This document shows, piece after piece, positions 25,964 through 35,111 of a stretch of DNA of 64,000 bases. Each line of letters opens with the position of its first letter. Position 1 is the first letter of the stretch. The position numbers and the translations under genes were made by a program. The notes under the pieces were generated by a model. The model made no database searches and was not told the DNA's origin. It saw only the letters and a list, made by a program, of their open reading frames with translations. The DNA comes from Burkholderiales bacterium (GTDB taxonomy: Bacteria; Pseudomonadota; Gammaproteobacteria; Burkholderiales; Casimicrobiaceae): contig JABTUF010000004.1 of assembly GCA_015075645.1 (NCBI GenBank), forward strand, positions 1 through 64,000. Reading direction: 5' to 3'.

Positions 25964-26392
25964 GTGGGCGCCCCTTCGAACCTGCGCCGGCGCATCCTCG
26001 CCGCGATGGCGGGTGCGGCACTGGCGTCCTCCTACACGGCGGCGCACTCGGCGATCGAACTCGGCGCGCCCGCACACGCGTACCTCGCGCTCCGCACGCT
26101 CGCCGCGAAGGCGACGGGCGTCGAACAGGTGCTGCCCTACCTGTCCGCGAATTACCGCCGCGTCGTGGCGAACCTGCCGCGCGAGGAGCGCGAAGACTGG
26201 TTCGGACGCTTCCGGCGCTTCCCGCCCGGGCCGGTCACGATCCAGGCGCAGGCGCAGGCCGGCGACCGCTGCGCGCTCGGCGCGGTCGCGCGCGACGCCT
26301 CGCACGTCAAGTGGTCCGGCCGGATCGAGATGCTGCGCGAGGGCGGCGCCTGGAAGCTCGACGACGAGCGCTGGAGTTCGGACTACCGCTGA
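25964..26392 (+). CDS. Hypothetical exported protein
   Basis: A GTG-started 142-residue frame follows the AraC gene by four bases. The N-terminus (RRRILAAMAGAALASSYTAA) looks like a signal peptide or a membrane anchor. The rest contains REEREDWFGRFRRFPPGPVT and ends in DDERWSSDYR. No family is recognised. The gene stops six bases before the next ATG, suggesting co-transcription. Confidence 0.55.
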   Translation: MGAPSNLRRRILAAMAGAALASSYTAAHSAIELGAPAHAYLALRTLAAKATGVEQVLPYLSANYRRVVANLPREEREDWFGRFRRFPPGPVTIQAQAQAGDRCALGAVARDASHVKWSGRIEMLREGGAWKLDDERWSSDYR

Positions 26393-26397
26393 GCACG

Positions 26398-27354
26398 ATG
26401 GCGCACGAGGTCGCGAAGTGGCTCTACCGGCTCGACGCGAGCTACGCGTGGGCCTCGCCGTTCGACTTCGACACCGACTGCTCGTTCACCGATGCGAAGG
26501 GCCGGGTGCGGCTCGTCCTCGAGCGGGGCGGCACGATCACCGTCACGCGCGGCTACGCCTGGAACGGCTGCAGTCCCAAGTTCCGCCTGCTCGACCTCCT
26601 GATCGGGACCCCCGAAGGCGTGGTGAACGCGCGCACCGGCGAGCGCAAGACCTACTTCGCCTCGCTCGTCCACGATGCGCTCTACCAGTTCCGCGGCGAC
26701 GGCCTGCCGCTGTCGCGCGCGCAGTGCGACCGCGCGTTCCTGCTGCTGATGCGCGAGTCGGAGTTCCGCCTCGCGGGCATCTACTGGTTGGCCGTGCGAA
26801 TATTCGGCGGGCTCGTGCTCGCGGCGACGCGCGGTCACCGCGGCTGGCGCGGGTCCGCGCTGCGGATCGGTTCCGACATCGCGCCCTCGCGCGCGGACGC
26901 GAGGCCCGCGCTCCTGTCGGATCCGGCGGGCATGCAAGCGTCCGCGGCAGCCCGCACGTCGACGCCCGCGATGGAGGTCGCGTCGGTCGACCACTTCGTG
27001 CTCACCGTCGCCGACGTCGAGGCGACCGTCCGCTTCTACGAACGGGTGCTGGGCATGCGGCGGGAGACGTTCGCGGGCGGTCGCCGCGCGCTGCGCTTCG
27101 GGGCGCAGAAGATCAATCTGCATCCCGCGGGGGCCGAGTACGCGCCGCATGCGGCCCGCCCGACGAAGGGCGCCGGCGACTTCTGCCTGCTCTCCCGCGT
27201 GCCGCTCGACGATGTGGTCGCGCACCTGCGCTCGGAGGGCATCGCGATCGAGGAGGGCCCGGTCGTGCGCACGGGCGCCACCGGCCCGATCCGCTCGGTG
27301 TACTTCCGCGACCCGGACGGTAACCTGGTCGAGGTCAGCAACCCGCAGGAATAG
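26398..27354 (+). CDS. DUF1353 domain fused to a VOC (glyoxalase-like) domain
   Basis: The 318-residue frame starts MAHEVAKWLYRLDASYAWAS. The first half (about residues 1-150) shows the DUF1353 pattern GYAWNGCSPKF...SLVHDALYQF, a phage-related fold of unknown activity. After a Pro/Ala linker, an internal Met192 begins SVDHFVLTVADVEATVRFYE, a complete VOC domain ending YFRDPDGNLVEVSNP. No stop separates them. Either a true fusion is made, or translation also starts at 26971 to give a 127-residue VOC protein of normal size. Confidence 0.7.
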   Translation: MAHEVAKWLYRLDASYAWASPFDFDTDCSFTDAKGRVRLVLERGGTITVTRGYAWNGCSPKFRLLDLLIGTPEGVVNARTGERKTYFASLVHDALYQFRGDGLPLSRAQCDRAFLLLMRESEFRLAGIYWLAVRIFGGLVLAATRGHRGWRGSALRIGSDIAPSRADARPALLSDPAGMQASAAARTSTPAMEVASVDHFVLTVADVEATVRFYERVLGMRRETFAGGRRALRFGAQKINLHPAGAEYAPHAARPTKGAGDFCLLSRVPLDDVVAHLRSEGIAIEEGPVVRTGATGPIRSVYFRDPDGNLVEVSNPQE

Positions 27355-27357
27355 GGG

Positions 27358-28044
27358 TCAGTGCAGGCGCTCGCGCGTCTTGCGACCGCCGTCCGGCGGT
27401 CCGCGGCGCGACCCGCGCTCGCGCGTGGCGTCGGCGCGCCGCCGCTCGTGCCAGTAGCGGTAGATGAGCACCGCTGCGAGCGGCAGTTCGTCGACGAGCG
27501 ACGCGCGCTTCTCCTTGTCGTCGATCCACTCGGCGAACTCCGGATCCTGGTCGCCGAAGGCGAGCGCCTCGACCGGGAACAGCCAGTCGCGCGCGTCGCG
27601 CGCGTCGTAGAGCGGCTGCCAGTCGTCGTCGCGCAGCTTGACGCCTGACATGTAGCCCTCGCACCACGCGGTGGCCTCGCCGGGAGTCTTGTCCGGCCGC
27701 GGGCGCTCCGGATCCGCGAGATAGAGCAGCGGCTTGAACCGCGTCGGCGACTCGTCGAGCGTGCGCTGCAGGCCGACGACGTGCCGCAGCATCAGCGCCA
27801 TCACGCGCTGCGCCTGTTCGGTCGACGCGTACGCGGGTGTGGCCGCCCGCCCGCCTTCGCTCCACACGCCGGGCAGCCATTCGGAGGGCTGGATGACCTC
27901 CGGTCCGCTGACGATCGCGCAAAGATAGCCGTCGAGCATCTCGAGGTCCATGCAGTCCTGCGGCACGGCGTCGGAGGACAGGAACGCCTCGAGCTCGTCG
28001 AGCTCGGCGTCGGACAGGGGTTCGTCTAGGGCGCGATCGGACAT
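27358..28044 (-). CDS. UPF0149 (YecA) family protein
   Basis: The 228-residue protein starts MSDRALDEPLSDAELDELEA, the opening of UPF0149 proteins. It has the typical DLEMLDGYLCAIVSGPEVI segment and WCEGYMSGVKLRDDDWQPLY. The C-terminal SEC-C zinc motif seen in some relatives is replaced by a basic tail. Function is unknown. It ends three bases from the stop of the convergent DUF1353-VOC gene. Confidence 0.87.
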   Translation of the reverse strand: MSDRALDEPLSDAELDELEAFLSSDAVPQDCMDLEMLDGYLCAIVSGPEVIQPSEWLPGVWSEGGRAATPAYASTEQAQRVMALMLRHVVGLQRTLDESPTRFKPLLYLADPERPRPDKTPGEATAWCEGYMSGVKLRDDDWQPLYDARDARDWLFPVEALAFGDQDPEFAEWIDDKEKRASLVDELPLAAVLIYRYWHERRRADATRERGSRRGPPDGGRKTRERLH

Positions 28045-28166
28045 CCGGGGGATCGGGCGATGCTCCGCCCAGAGGATTGGCCGACCAGCATACACGCATC
28101 GCCCGGCCCGGCTTCCGCGGCGCTTTCCGGCGCCGTGCTACGCTTGCGCGCCACACTCCGACGACG

Positions 28167-28856
28167 ATGCCACCGAAGATCAAGACGCAGGCGTTCCTCG
28201 CGACGCTGCCGCTCTTCAAGGAACTCGCGCCCGCCGAGCTCGACCGGCTCGCGGGCGGCACGACCGAACTGCACGTGCCGCGCGGCGAGATCCTGTTCCA
28301 GAAGGGCGACCCGACCACCGGCTTCTTCCTCGTCATCTACGGCCAGGTGAAGCTCTCGTTCGTCACGCCCTCCGGGCAGGAGAAGGTGGTCGAGATCATC
28401 ACGCCGGGCAATTCGTTCGGCGAGGCGCTGATGTTCATGGGACGCCCGTACATCGTGATGGCGCAGACGCTCGCCGACACGATGCTGCTGCACGTGTCGA
28501 AGGAGGTGGTGTTCGAAGGACTCGCCCGCGAGCCGGAATTCGCGAAGAAGATGCTCGCCGGCCTGTCGCGCCGCCTGCATTCGCTCATCTCCGACGTCGA
28601 GAGCTATTCGCTCCAGTCGGGGACGCAGCGCGTCATCGGCTACCTGCTCCGCCAGGACGATGCGCTGGAGGCCGACACCGGCCCCGCCAGGCTCACGCTG
28701 CCGGTGACCAAGGCGGTCGTCGCCTCGCGCCTCAACCTCACGCCCGAGCACTTCTCGCGCATCCTGCACGAGCTGCAGTCGCTCGATCTGATCCGGGTCG
28801 AGGGCCGCGACGTGCACATCGTCGACGTCGGCCGGTTGAGGGCGCACACCGGATAG
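28167..28856 (+). CDS. dnr: CRP/FNR family regulator, DNR/NNR-like
   Basis: This 229-residue regulator has a cyclic-nucleotide-binding-like sensor (GEILFQKGDPTTGFFLVIYG, GNSFGEALMFMG), a dimer helix, and a C-terminal winged HTH with recognition region ASRLNLTPEHFSRILHELQS. It has no cysteine at all, so it cannot be an Fe-S FNR. This fits DNR/NNR proteins, which sense nitric oxide through heme. It converges on nirN at the end of the nir cluster, and DNR-type boxes precede many nearby operons. The symbol is by context. Confidence 0.8.
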   Translation: MPPKIKTQAFLATLPLFKELAPAELDRLAGGTTELHVPRGEILFQKGDPTTGFFLVIYGQVKLSFVTPSGQEKVVEIITPGNSFGEALMFMGRPYIVMAQTLADTMLLHVSKEVVFEGLAREPEFAKKMLAGLSRRLHSLISDVESYSLQSGTQRVIGYLLRQDDALEADTGPARLTLPVTKAVVASRLNLTPEHFSRILHELQSLDLIRVEGRDVHIVDVGRLRAHTG

Positions 28857-28910
28857 CGCGCGAGCCGCCGACCGGAGGCGCCCGGCCGGGCAGCGGCGGG
28901 GATCGGACCG

Positions 28911-30590
28911 TCAGTGGCTCGTCCCCGCCTCGCGGGTGATCTTGTTCCAGACGTTGTACTTGCCGACCGGTTTCGACGCCGGGATGCGCTTCACCTCCTC
29001 GAGCGTCGCCGCGTCGTAGACGACGATCGCGCCGTCCATCTCCCACACGCTCGCGAGCGCATGGCGGCCGTGGCGATCGAACTCGATGTGGGCGGCCGTC
29101 TTCCCCGGCGACGGCGTGACCGATCCGGCGATCGCGAGCGTGCGCTTGTCGATCACCTGCAGCGTGTCCTTGCGCGGACCCATCATCGAGTCGATCCAGG
29201 CGTAGGGCGTCGCGTCGTGGCTGCGCATGAAGAAGCCCGGGCCGAGGGTCGGGATCTGCTTCACCGCCTTCCAGGTCTTCGTGTCGATCACCGTGACGAC
29301 GCCCTCCTTGAGGTTCGGCGTCGCCATCACCGTCCTGCCGTCGTGGACGAAGGTGATGCCCGAGCCCAGGTGCGGCATGCCGGGCAGGTCGAGGTCGGCG
29401 ATCTTGCGCCGCACGTCGAGGTGCACGACCTGCCCCTTGCCGGCCTCGCGCGACGCGCCCATCACCTCGCTGTAGTCCCGGGTGAAGAAGAAGTCGTCGA
29501 GCGTGTCCTGCAGCACCGAGCGGCGAACGTTGAGGAAGCCGGGGACGAACGCGCCTTCGCGGCTGCGGTAGTCGTGGATGACGCCCTCCGCGATCTCCGG
29601 CGCCTTCGGGTCGTAGCTCACCTCCCAGACCTCGGCGATGTCCTTCAGCGCCACGACGAAACTCCTGCGCGGCGTGGCGTCGTAGACCGCCGACACGCGC
29701 GAGCTGCGCTTGCCCTCGCGGTCGAGCGCCGGAATCACCTTGACGAGCCGGAGGTCCGAGTCGAGGACGACGACGGTGTGCGGCAGGTAGTTGCCGACCA
29801 TCACGAACCTGCCGTCCCCCGACACCGCGGCATTGCGCGTGTTGAGGCCCGCGCGTACCTCGGCGACCATCGCGAGGTTCCAGAGGTCGTACTTCGAGAT
29901 CCATCCGTCGCGCGACGCGAAATAGACGAAGCGCCCGTCCGGCGAGAACTTCGGTCCGCCGTGCAGCGCGTAGCGCGTCGGGAACCGCGCGATGCGCTCG
30001 AACCGGTCGCCGTCGAGGATCGACGCGTGGTGGTCGCCCGCCTCGACGACGACGAACAGGTTGAGCGGATCCGCGCGAAACGACGGCTTGTCCGCGAGAG
30101 AGTCGCGCGTGCGGTGGACGACGTGCGACGCGCGGATGTCCGCCTCGGTCCAGACCGCCTTCGTCGCGGGCGGCGCGTAGATGTAGGCGACGAGAGCGTC
30201 GATCTCGGCCCGGGAGAGCGCGGGCGAGAACGCGGCCATCTGCGTCGCCGCGCGACCGTTCGCGATCGCTTCCGACGCGGCCGGCTTGCGCAGGCGCTCG
30301 AGGCTCTCGGGCAGCAGTGCGGGCCCCATCAGCCCGAAGCGGTCGGCGCCGTGGCAGGACGCGCAGTGGGTCGCGTAGAGCGCACCCGCGTCGATGGCGG
30401 CCGGCGGTGCGGCGTTCGTCTGGGACGCCGCCGCGCCCGAGAACGCGACGACGAGCGCGGCGATCGCGACGTAGACGGCCCAGCCGATCGCGCAGCGCCA
30501 GCGCCAGAGGCCGGAGCTTCGGGTCGCCTGCCCGGGGCCCGAACCCGATCCCGGGGTTCCCGGACTCCTGCACCGGCCATCGAACGTCAC
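28911..30590 (-). CDS. nirN: Heme d1-type cytochrome NirN
   Basis: The 559-residue protein combines an export segment (WAVYVAIAALVVAFSGAAAS), a c-type heme domain (ATHCASCHGADRFGLMGPAL) and an eight-bladed d1-type beta-propeller related to NirS. NirN is a periplasmic enzyme that completes heme d1 by introducing the acrylate double bond and helps deliver it to NirS. The GTG start overlaps the nirJ stop. The N-terminal stretch before the hydrophobic segment is about 30 residues, a little long. Last gene of the nir operon. Confidence 0.9.
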   Translation of the reverse strand: MTFDGRCRSPGTPGSGSGPGQATRSSGLWRWRCAIGWAVYVAIAALVVAFSGAAASQTNAAPPAAIDAGALYATHCASCHGADRFGLMGPALLPESLERLRKPAASEAIANGRAATQMAAFSPALSRAEIDALVAYIYAPPATKAVWTEADIRASHVVHRTRDSLADKPSFRADPLNLFVVVEAGDHHASILDGDRFERIARFPTRYALHGGPKFSPDGRFVYFASRDGWISKYDLWNLAMVAEVRAGLNTRNAAVSGDGRFVMVGNYLPHTVVVLDSDLRLVKVIPALDREGKRSSRVSAVYDATPRRSFVVALKDIAEVWEVSYDPKAPEIAEGVIHDYRSREGAFVPGFLNVRRSVLQDTLDDFFFTRDYSEVMGASREAGKGQVVHLDVRRKIADLDLPGMPHLGSGITFVHDGRTVMATPNLKEGVVTVIDTKTWKAVKQIPTLGPGFFMRSHDATPYAWIDSMMGPRKDTLQVIDKRTLAIAGSVTPSPGKTAAHIEFDRHGRHALASVWEMDGAIVVYDAATLEEVKRIPASKPVGKYNVWNKITREAGTSH

Positions 30591-31831
30591 GTCCTTCCCC
30601 CGCCCGCGTGCACGTTCGGCACGGGCTCCGTCGCCGCGTCCGCGCGCCGCACGCGCACGTAGGGCTTCGCGACGAGCCGCTCGCCGCCGCCCTCGATGCC
30701 GAGTTCGTCGTCGTCGAGGTAGCAGCCCGGATCCTCCGCCCAGGCATCCTTCGCGATCTGCCAGGCGCGCACCCGCGTGTTGCCGCCGCACACGTCGAAG
30801 TACGCGCAGCGCGCGCAGCGCCCCTTCACCGGGCGCGGGCTCGACTTCAACCCCGCCATCAGCGGGTCCGAGGTGTCGTTCCAGATCGCGGAGAACGGCC
30901 GCGACTCGACGTTGCCGAGCGGGTAGTCCCACCAGAACGTGTCCGGATGGACGTTGCCCAGGTTGTCGATGTTCGCGATGTTCACGCCCGAACTGTTGCC
31001 GCCCCACTGCGCGAGCTTCGCGCGCAGGTGATCCACGCGCTCCGGAAAGCGGTCGCGCGCCCAGCGGAGCAGGTAGACGCCGTCGGCGTCGTTGTTGCCG
31101 GTGACGAACTCGCGCCGCCGTTCGTACACGACCGACCGCCACGCGGCCTCGAGGATCAGGTCCATCGCGCGGCGCGTCGTCTGGAACACCGCGTCGGTCT
31201 TGCGGTTCACGTTGCCGCGCCCGCCGTAGTTGAGGTGCGACAGGTAGAACTTGTCGATGTCCTCCGCCTCCATCAGCGCGAGCAGCGCCGGGAGGTCGTG
31301 CGCGTTGTCCTGCGTGAGCGTGAACCGGATGCCGACCTTGAGGCCTGCGTCCCGGCAGCGGCGCAGCGCCGCGAGCGACGCCGCGTAGGCGCCCGCCTTG
31401 CGGCGGAACCGGTCGTGCGTCGCCTCGATGCCGTCGAGGCTGATGCCGACGTAGTCGTAGCCGATCGCCGCGACCTTCGGCAGCATCGCCTCGTCGATCA
31501 TCGTGCCGTTGGTCGACAGGCCGACGTAGAAGCCCATCGCCTTCGCGCGCGCGGAGATCTCGAAGATGTCCGGGTGCAGGAGCGGCTCCCCGCCCGAGAG
31601 GATCAGCACCGGCACGCCGAACGCCTTCAGGTCGTCCATCGTGCGGAAGATCCCGGGGGTCGGGAGCTCGCCGGGGAAATCGACGTCCGCCGAGATCGAG
31701 TAGCAGTGCTGGCACGCGAGATTGCAGCGGCGGATCAGGTTCCAGATCACGACCGGCCCGGGCGGGCTGCGCTTCGGCCCGAAGGGCGTCGGCCGGCGGA
31801 TTTCCTCGAGGTACTGGGTCACGCGGAACAT
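30587..31831 (-). CDS. nirJ: Radical SAM heme d1 biosynthesis protein NirJ
   Basis: This 414-residue radical SAM enzyme carries the CxxxCxxC cluster motif as CNLACQHC near residue 36 and SGGEPLLHPDI. A C-terminal extra cluster region has CARCAYFDVCGGNTRVRAW. NirJ removes two propionate chains from a decarboxylated siroheme precursor in heme d1 synthesis. It lies between nirH and nirN and starts about 76 bp after nirH. Confidence 0.95.
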   Translation of the reverse strand: MFRVTQYLEEIRRPTPFGPKRSPPGPVVIWNLIRRCNLACQHCYSISADVDFPGELPTPGIFRTMDDLKAFGVPVLILSGGEPLLHPDIFEISARAKAMGFYVGLSTNGTMIDEAMLPKVAAIGYDYVGISLDGIEATHDRFRRKAGAYAASLAALRRCRDAGLKVGIRFTLTQDNAHDLPALLALMEAEDIDKFYLSHLNYGGRGNVNRKTDAVFQTTRRAMDLILEAAWRSVVYERRREFVTGNNDADGVYLLRWARDRFPERVDHLRAKLAQWGGNSSGVNIANIDNLGNVHPDTFWWDYPLGNVESRPFSAIWNDTSDPLMAGLKSSPRPVKGRCARCAYFDVCGGNTRVRAWQIAKDAWAEDPGCYLDDDELGIEGGGERLVAKPYVRVRRADAATEPVPNVHAGGGRT

Positions 31832-31907
31832 CGTGGGCGCCTTGGGCGGGTCGGACCGCAGTATCGCGCGGGGCGGGCCGCGAAACCTTGATCCCGGTCG
31901 AACGGAG

Positions 31908-32396
31908 TCAACGGAACCTGAGGCCGGTCTTCTTCAGCACGCGCGTGCTGTAGAGGACTTCGTGGGCGCGGGCGGCGTCGCCGAGCACCGCGGCGATCGC
32001 ATCGACCTGGCGCTCCACCTCCGCGCGGTCGCGCCCGTGGACCATGGCGAACAGGTTGTAACGCCACGCCGGAAGCCGGCGCGGGCGGCGGTAGCAATGG
32101 GATACGCCGTCGATCGCGCCGATGCGCTCGCCCAGTTCGTCGACGCGCGCGTCGTCCACGTCCCACACGCTCATGCCGTTGGCGGTCCAGCCGAGGCGGT
32201 AGTGATTCGGCACGACACCGATGCGGCGGATCGCGCCCGACGCGAGCATCGCGCGCATGCGTTCGATCACGACGTCGGGAGGCGCGCCGATGGCCTCCGC
32301 GACCGCGTGGTACGGCCGGGGCACGCGCGGCAATCCGGCCTGCGTCGCGCGCAGGATCGCGCGGTCGAGCGTGGCGACGTCGATCGGCGCGTTCAC
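31908..32396 (-). CDS. nirH: Siroheme decarboxylase subunit NirH
   Basis: This 162-residue AsnC/Lrp-like protein has the motifs LPRVPRPYHAVAEAIG, RRIGVVPNHYRLGWTANGMS and WRYNLFAMVHGRD. With NirD, NirL and NirG it forms the siroheme decarboxylase that makes 12,18-didecarboxysiroheme. The YNLFAMVHG motif identifies the NirH/NirL side of the family. GTG start overlaps the nirG stop. Confidence 0.93.
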   Translation of the reverse strand: MNAPIDVATLDRAILRATQAGLPRVPRPYHAVAEAIGAPPDVVIERMRAMLASGAIRRIGVVPNHYRLGWTANGMSVWDVDDARVDELGERIGAIDGVSHCYRRPRRLPAWRYNLFAMVHGRDRAEVERQVDAIAAVLGDAARAHEVLYSTRVLKKTGLRFR

Positions 32397-32848
32397 GCCT
32401 CGAGCCTCAGTTCGACGAAATACTCGCGCTCCTTCGGAAACGCGAGCACCGGCAGGCCGGTCGCGGACTCGATGCGTCCGACGACGCGATCGAGGTCCTC
32501 CGGCGCAGGCGTCGCGACGACGAACCACAGGTTGAGTCGATGGTCGCGCGCGTAGTTGTGCGCGACCTCGGGGAAGGCGTTGACGATGCCGGCGACGCGG
32601 TCGAAGTCCGCCTCGGGCACCGACATCGCCGCGAGCGTGAACGCGCCTCCGAACCGGGCGGCGTCGTACAGCGGGCCGAAGCGCGTGAGCGTGCCGTCCG
32701 CGAGCATGCGGTCGATGCGTGCGATCAGGTCGTCCTCGGTGATCCGGAGCGCCTCCGCGGCGGCGGCGAACGGCCGCTCGCACAACGGGAAATCGCCCTG
32801 CAACGCGTTGACGATCGCGCGGTCGACGGGGTCGGCGAGTCCGCTCAC
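32393..32848 (-). CDS. nirG: Siroheme decarboxylase subunit NirG
   Basis: This 151-residue AsnC/Lrp-like protein has FPLCERPFAAAAEALRITED at the N-terminus and VAHNYARDHRLNLWFVVAT, the HNYxR..NLWFV motif of NirD/NirG-type subunits. It partners NirH in siroheme decarboxylation. GTG start overlaps the nirDL stop, continuing a chain of coupled genes. Confidence 0.93.
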   Translation of the reverse strand: MSGLADPVDRAIVNALQGDFPLCERPFAAAAEALRITEDDLIARIDRMLADGTLTRFGPLYDAARFGGAFTLAAMSVPEADFDRVAGIVNAFPEVAHNYARDHRLNLWFVVATPAPEDLDRVVGRIESATGLPVLAFPKEREYFVELRLEA

Positions 32849-33900
32849 GCCGGCACCGTCCGCGCGATCGCGCCCTCGCCCGTCGGCGACACCCGGCGGT
32901 CGCGCGCCGCGTAACGCGCGCCGCGCTGCTTGAACGCCGCGAGCGAGAACAGCACCTCGTGCGCGTACGCGTCCAGGCCGACCGACGCCGCGATCGCGTC
33001 GCGCCGCGCGCGCACCGTGCCGCGGTCGCGGCCGTGGATCATCGCGTAGAGGTTGTAGCGCCACCCGTCCGCGCGGCGGCGCCGGTACGCGAGCGTCACC
33101 GCGTCTTCGACCGCGAGGGCGGCACCCAGCGCGTCGGCGCGGTCGTCGGGCACGTCCCAGACGCACATCGCGTTGGCGGCGTAGCCGAGCGTCCGGTGGC
33201 GCACGACCAGCCCGAAACGCGAGACGACTCCGCGGTTCAGCCACTCGGAGAGCCGGACCGTCAGCATCGCCTCGGAGACGCCCGCACGGCACGCGACTTC
33301 GGCGTAGGGCCGCGGAACGGGCGGCAGACCCTCCTCGAGCGCGCCGACGATGCGCCGGTCACGCTCCGAGAGCACCATCGGCGCGACCGGCGCGGCGACG
33401 CGGCGCGCGGGCGGCACGTGCATTCCCGTCGCGTGGACGTCGAAGCCGAGGTCGATCCAGTAGTCGCGCACCAGCGGCACCCGGATCGCGCGCGTTCCGC
33501 TCTCCTCCTCGATCGCCGCGAGCGCGGCCTCCAGTCGCGCCGGATCGGCCGCCGCCGCGACGAACCACAGGTTGAACGCGTGCTCGCGCTGGTAGTTGTG
33601 GTTGACTTCCTCGCGCGCCGACACGATACGCGCGACCTCGGCGAGACGCCGCTCGGGCACGGCCATCGCGGCGAGCGTCGACGCACCGATGACGTTCGGC
33701 CGGAACACCGCGCCCACGCGGCTCAATACCCCGTCGGCCAGCCGGCGCGACACCGCGCCGATCACCTCGGCCTCGCTGGCGCAAAGCCCTGCCGCGATTC
33801 GCTCGAACGGCCGCGCGCAGATCGGGAAGCCGCGCTGGAAGCCGTCGACGAGCCGGCGTTCGAGGGCGTCGAGCGGGGCGACCGGCGATCGCGCGTCCAC
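32845..33900 (-). CDS. nirDL: Fused siroheme decarboxylase NirDL
   Basis: The 351-residue protein is a natural fusion of NirD (residues about 1-165, with NHNYQREHAFNLWFVAAAAD) and NirL (about 175-351, with LPPVPRPYAEVACRAGVSEA and WRYNLYAMIHGRD). The same fusion is known in some denitrifiers. The pair catalyses the first step specific to heme d1. The GTG at 33900 is preferred because it lies just after the nirF stop. Confidence 0.93.
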   Translation of the reverse strand: MDARSPVAPLDALERRLVDGFQRGFPICARPFERIAAGLCASEAEVIGAVSRRLADGVLSRVGAVFRPNVIGASTLAAMAVPERRLAEVARIVSAREEVNHNYQREHAFNLWFVAAAADPARLEAALAAIEEESGTRAIRVPLVRDYWIDLGFDVHATGMHVPPARRVAAPVAPMVLSERDRRIVGALEEGLPPVPRPYAEVACRAGVSEAMLTVRLSEWLNRGVVSRFGLVVRHRTLGYAANAMCVWDVPDDRADALGAALAVEDAVTLAYRRRRADGWRYNLYAMIHGRDRGTVRARRDAIAASVGLDAYAHEVLFSLAAFKQRGARYAARDRRVSPTGEGAIARTVPA

Positions 33901-33902
33901 GC

Positions 33903-35111
33903 TCAGAACCCCATGCGCGCGGCGCGCGAGGTGAAGAAGATGCCCGCCGGACTGTCGGACGCGAGCGTCGCGACGGTTTTCAGCGACTCGGTGTCGACGA
34001 CGACGACGCGGTGGTCGTCGCGCGCGGAGATCCAGACCTCTTCGCCGCGCGGCGTGAACTCCAGGTGCAGCACCGCGCGCCCCGGCTCGAGCGTCGCGGT
34101 CACCTCGCGCTTCTCGGTGTCGATCACCTGCACGCGGCCGTTGTCGGGGAACGCGAAGTTCACCCACACCTGACGGCCGTCCGGCCGCGCGATGACGAAC
34201 ACCGGCTGCCCGGCCACCGCCACGCGGCCGACTTCGCGCCAATCGCGCGTGTCGACGACCAGCACCTCGTGACGTCCGACCGCCGGCAGCCACGCGTAGC
34301 CGCCGCCGATCGCCCACCCGCGCAGGTGCGGCATCTTGTAGACCGGCAGCTTCTCCTCGCCGCGGCCGTAGTTCGGCAGGATGCGCCGCACGCCGCGCTC
34401 GGTGTGCCACAGGTCGACGAGGGCGAGCCCGTCCTCGCCGAACAGGCCGGCGAGATACCAGCGGCCGTCGGGCGTCACCAGTCCGTCGTACGGCTGCCTG
34501 CCGATGTCGCGGAAGCGCTCGACCTTCGGGGCGCGCGGATCGCGCGCGTCGATCACCCAGATCTCGCCCGCGTCGAACAGGCTCGCGACGAACCGGCGTC
34601 CCGGCGCGTCGGCGAGCCCGACGACCTTCGACGGCTTGCCGTCGGGACCCGGCACCGACGGAATGTCGGCGAGCAGTTCGAGCGTGACCGCGTCGAACAG
34701 TTTGATGCCGCCCGGCGTGTAGTTCTGCGCGGCGACGATCCGGCCGTCCTGGCTCACCGCGCCGCCGATCGAGTTGCCGGCCTGGATCACGCGCCGCGCG
34801 ATCTTCCGCTCGAGCAGGTCGACCTTGGTGAGGCCGCCGTCGCGTCCGAACACGTAGGCGTAGCGGCCGTCGCGCGAGTAGACGACCGAAGCGTGCGAGA
34901 GATCGCCCAGGCCGTCGACGGTGCCCAGCACGCTGCGCGCGGTCGTGTCGACGACCTGCACGCGTCCGGCGGCGCGCTCGATCACGACGCCGAGGTCGCC
35001 GGTTCCGCGCAGGTCCGTCGCGGCCGCCGTCGCCGCGACGAACGCGGCCGCGAGCGCGATCAGCGTGCCGGGGAGACGGATTCGATGAAACGGCCTACCG
35101 CAGATCGACAT
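33903..35111 (-). CDS. nirF: Heme d1 biosynthesis protein NirF
   Basis: This 402-residue periplasmic beta-propeller protein is related to the NirS d1 domain and NirN but has no c-heme motif. It has an N-terminal export segment (TLIALAAAFVAATAAATD) and propeller blades such as YSRDGRYAYVFGRDGGLTKV and QPVFVIARPDGRQVWVNFAF. NirF binds a late heme d1 precursor and acts with NirN. It overlaps the nirC 3-prime end by 17 bp. Confidence 0.93.
   Translation of the reverse strand: MSICGRPFHRIRLPGTLIALAAAFVAATAAATDLRGTGDLGVVIERAAGRVQVVDTTARSVLGTVDGLGDLSHASVVYSRDGRYAYVFGRDGGLTKVDLLERKIARRVIQAGNSIGGAVSQDGRIVAAQNYTPGGIKLFDAVTLELLADIPSVPGPDGKPSKVVGLADAPGRRFVASLFDAGEIWVIDARDPRAPKVERFRDIGRQPYDGLVTPDGRWYLAGLFGEDGLALVDLWHTERGVRRILPNYGRGEEKLPVYKMPHLRGWAIGGGYAWLPAVGRHEVLVVDTRDWREVGRVAVAGQPVFVIARPDGRQVWVNFAFPDNGRVQVIDTEKREVTATLEPGRAVLHLEFTPRGEEVWISARDDHRVVVVDTESLKTVATLASDSPAGIFFTSRAARMGF

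Noticed and set aside
28167-28856. Oxygen-sensing FNR with a 4Fe-4S cluster
   Set aside because: The protein has no cysteine residues, so it cannot bind the cluster. A DNR/NNR-type assignment fits better.
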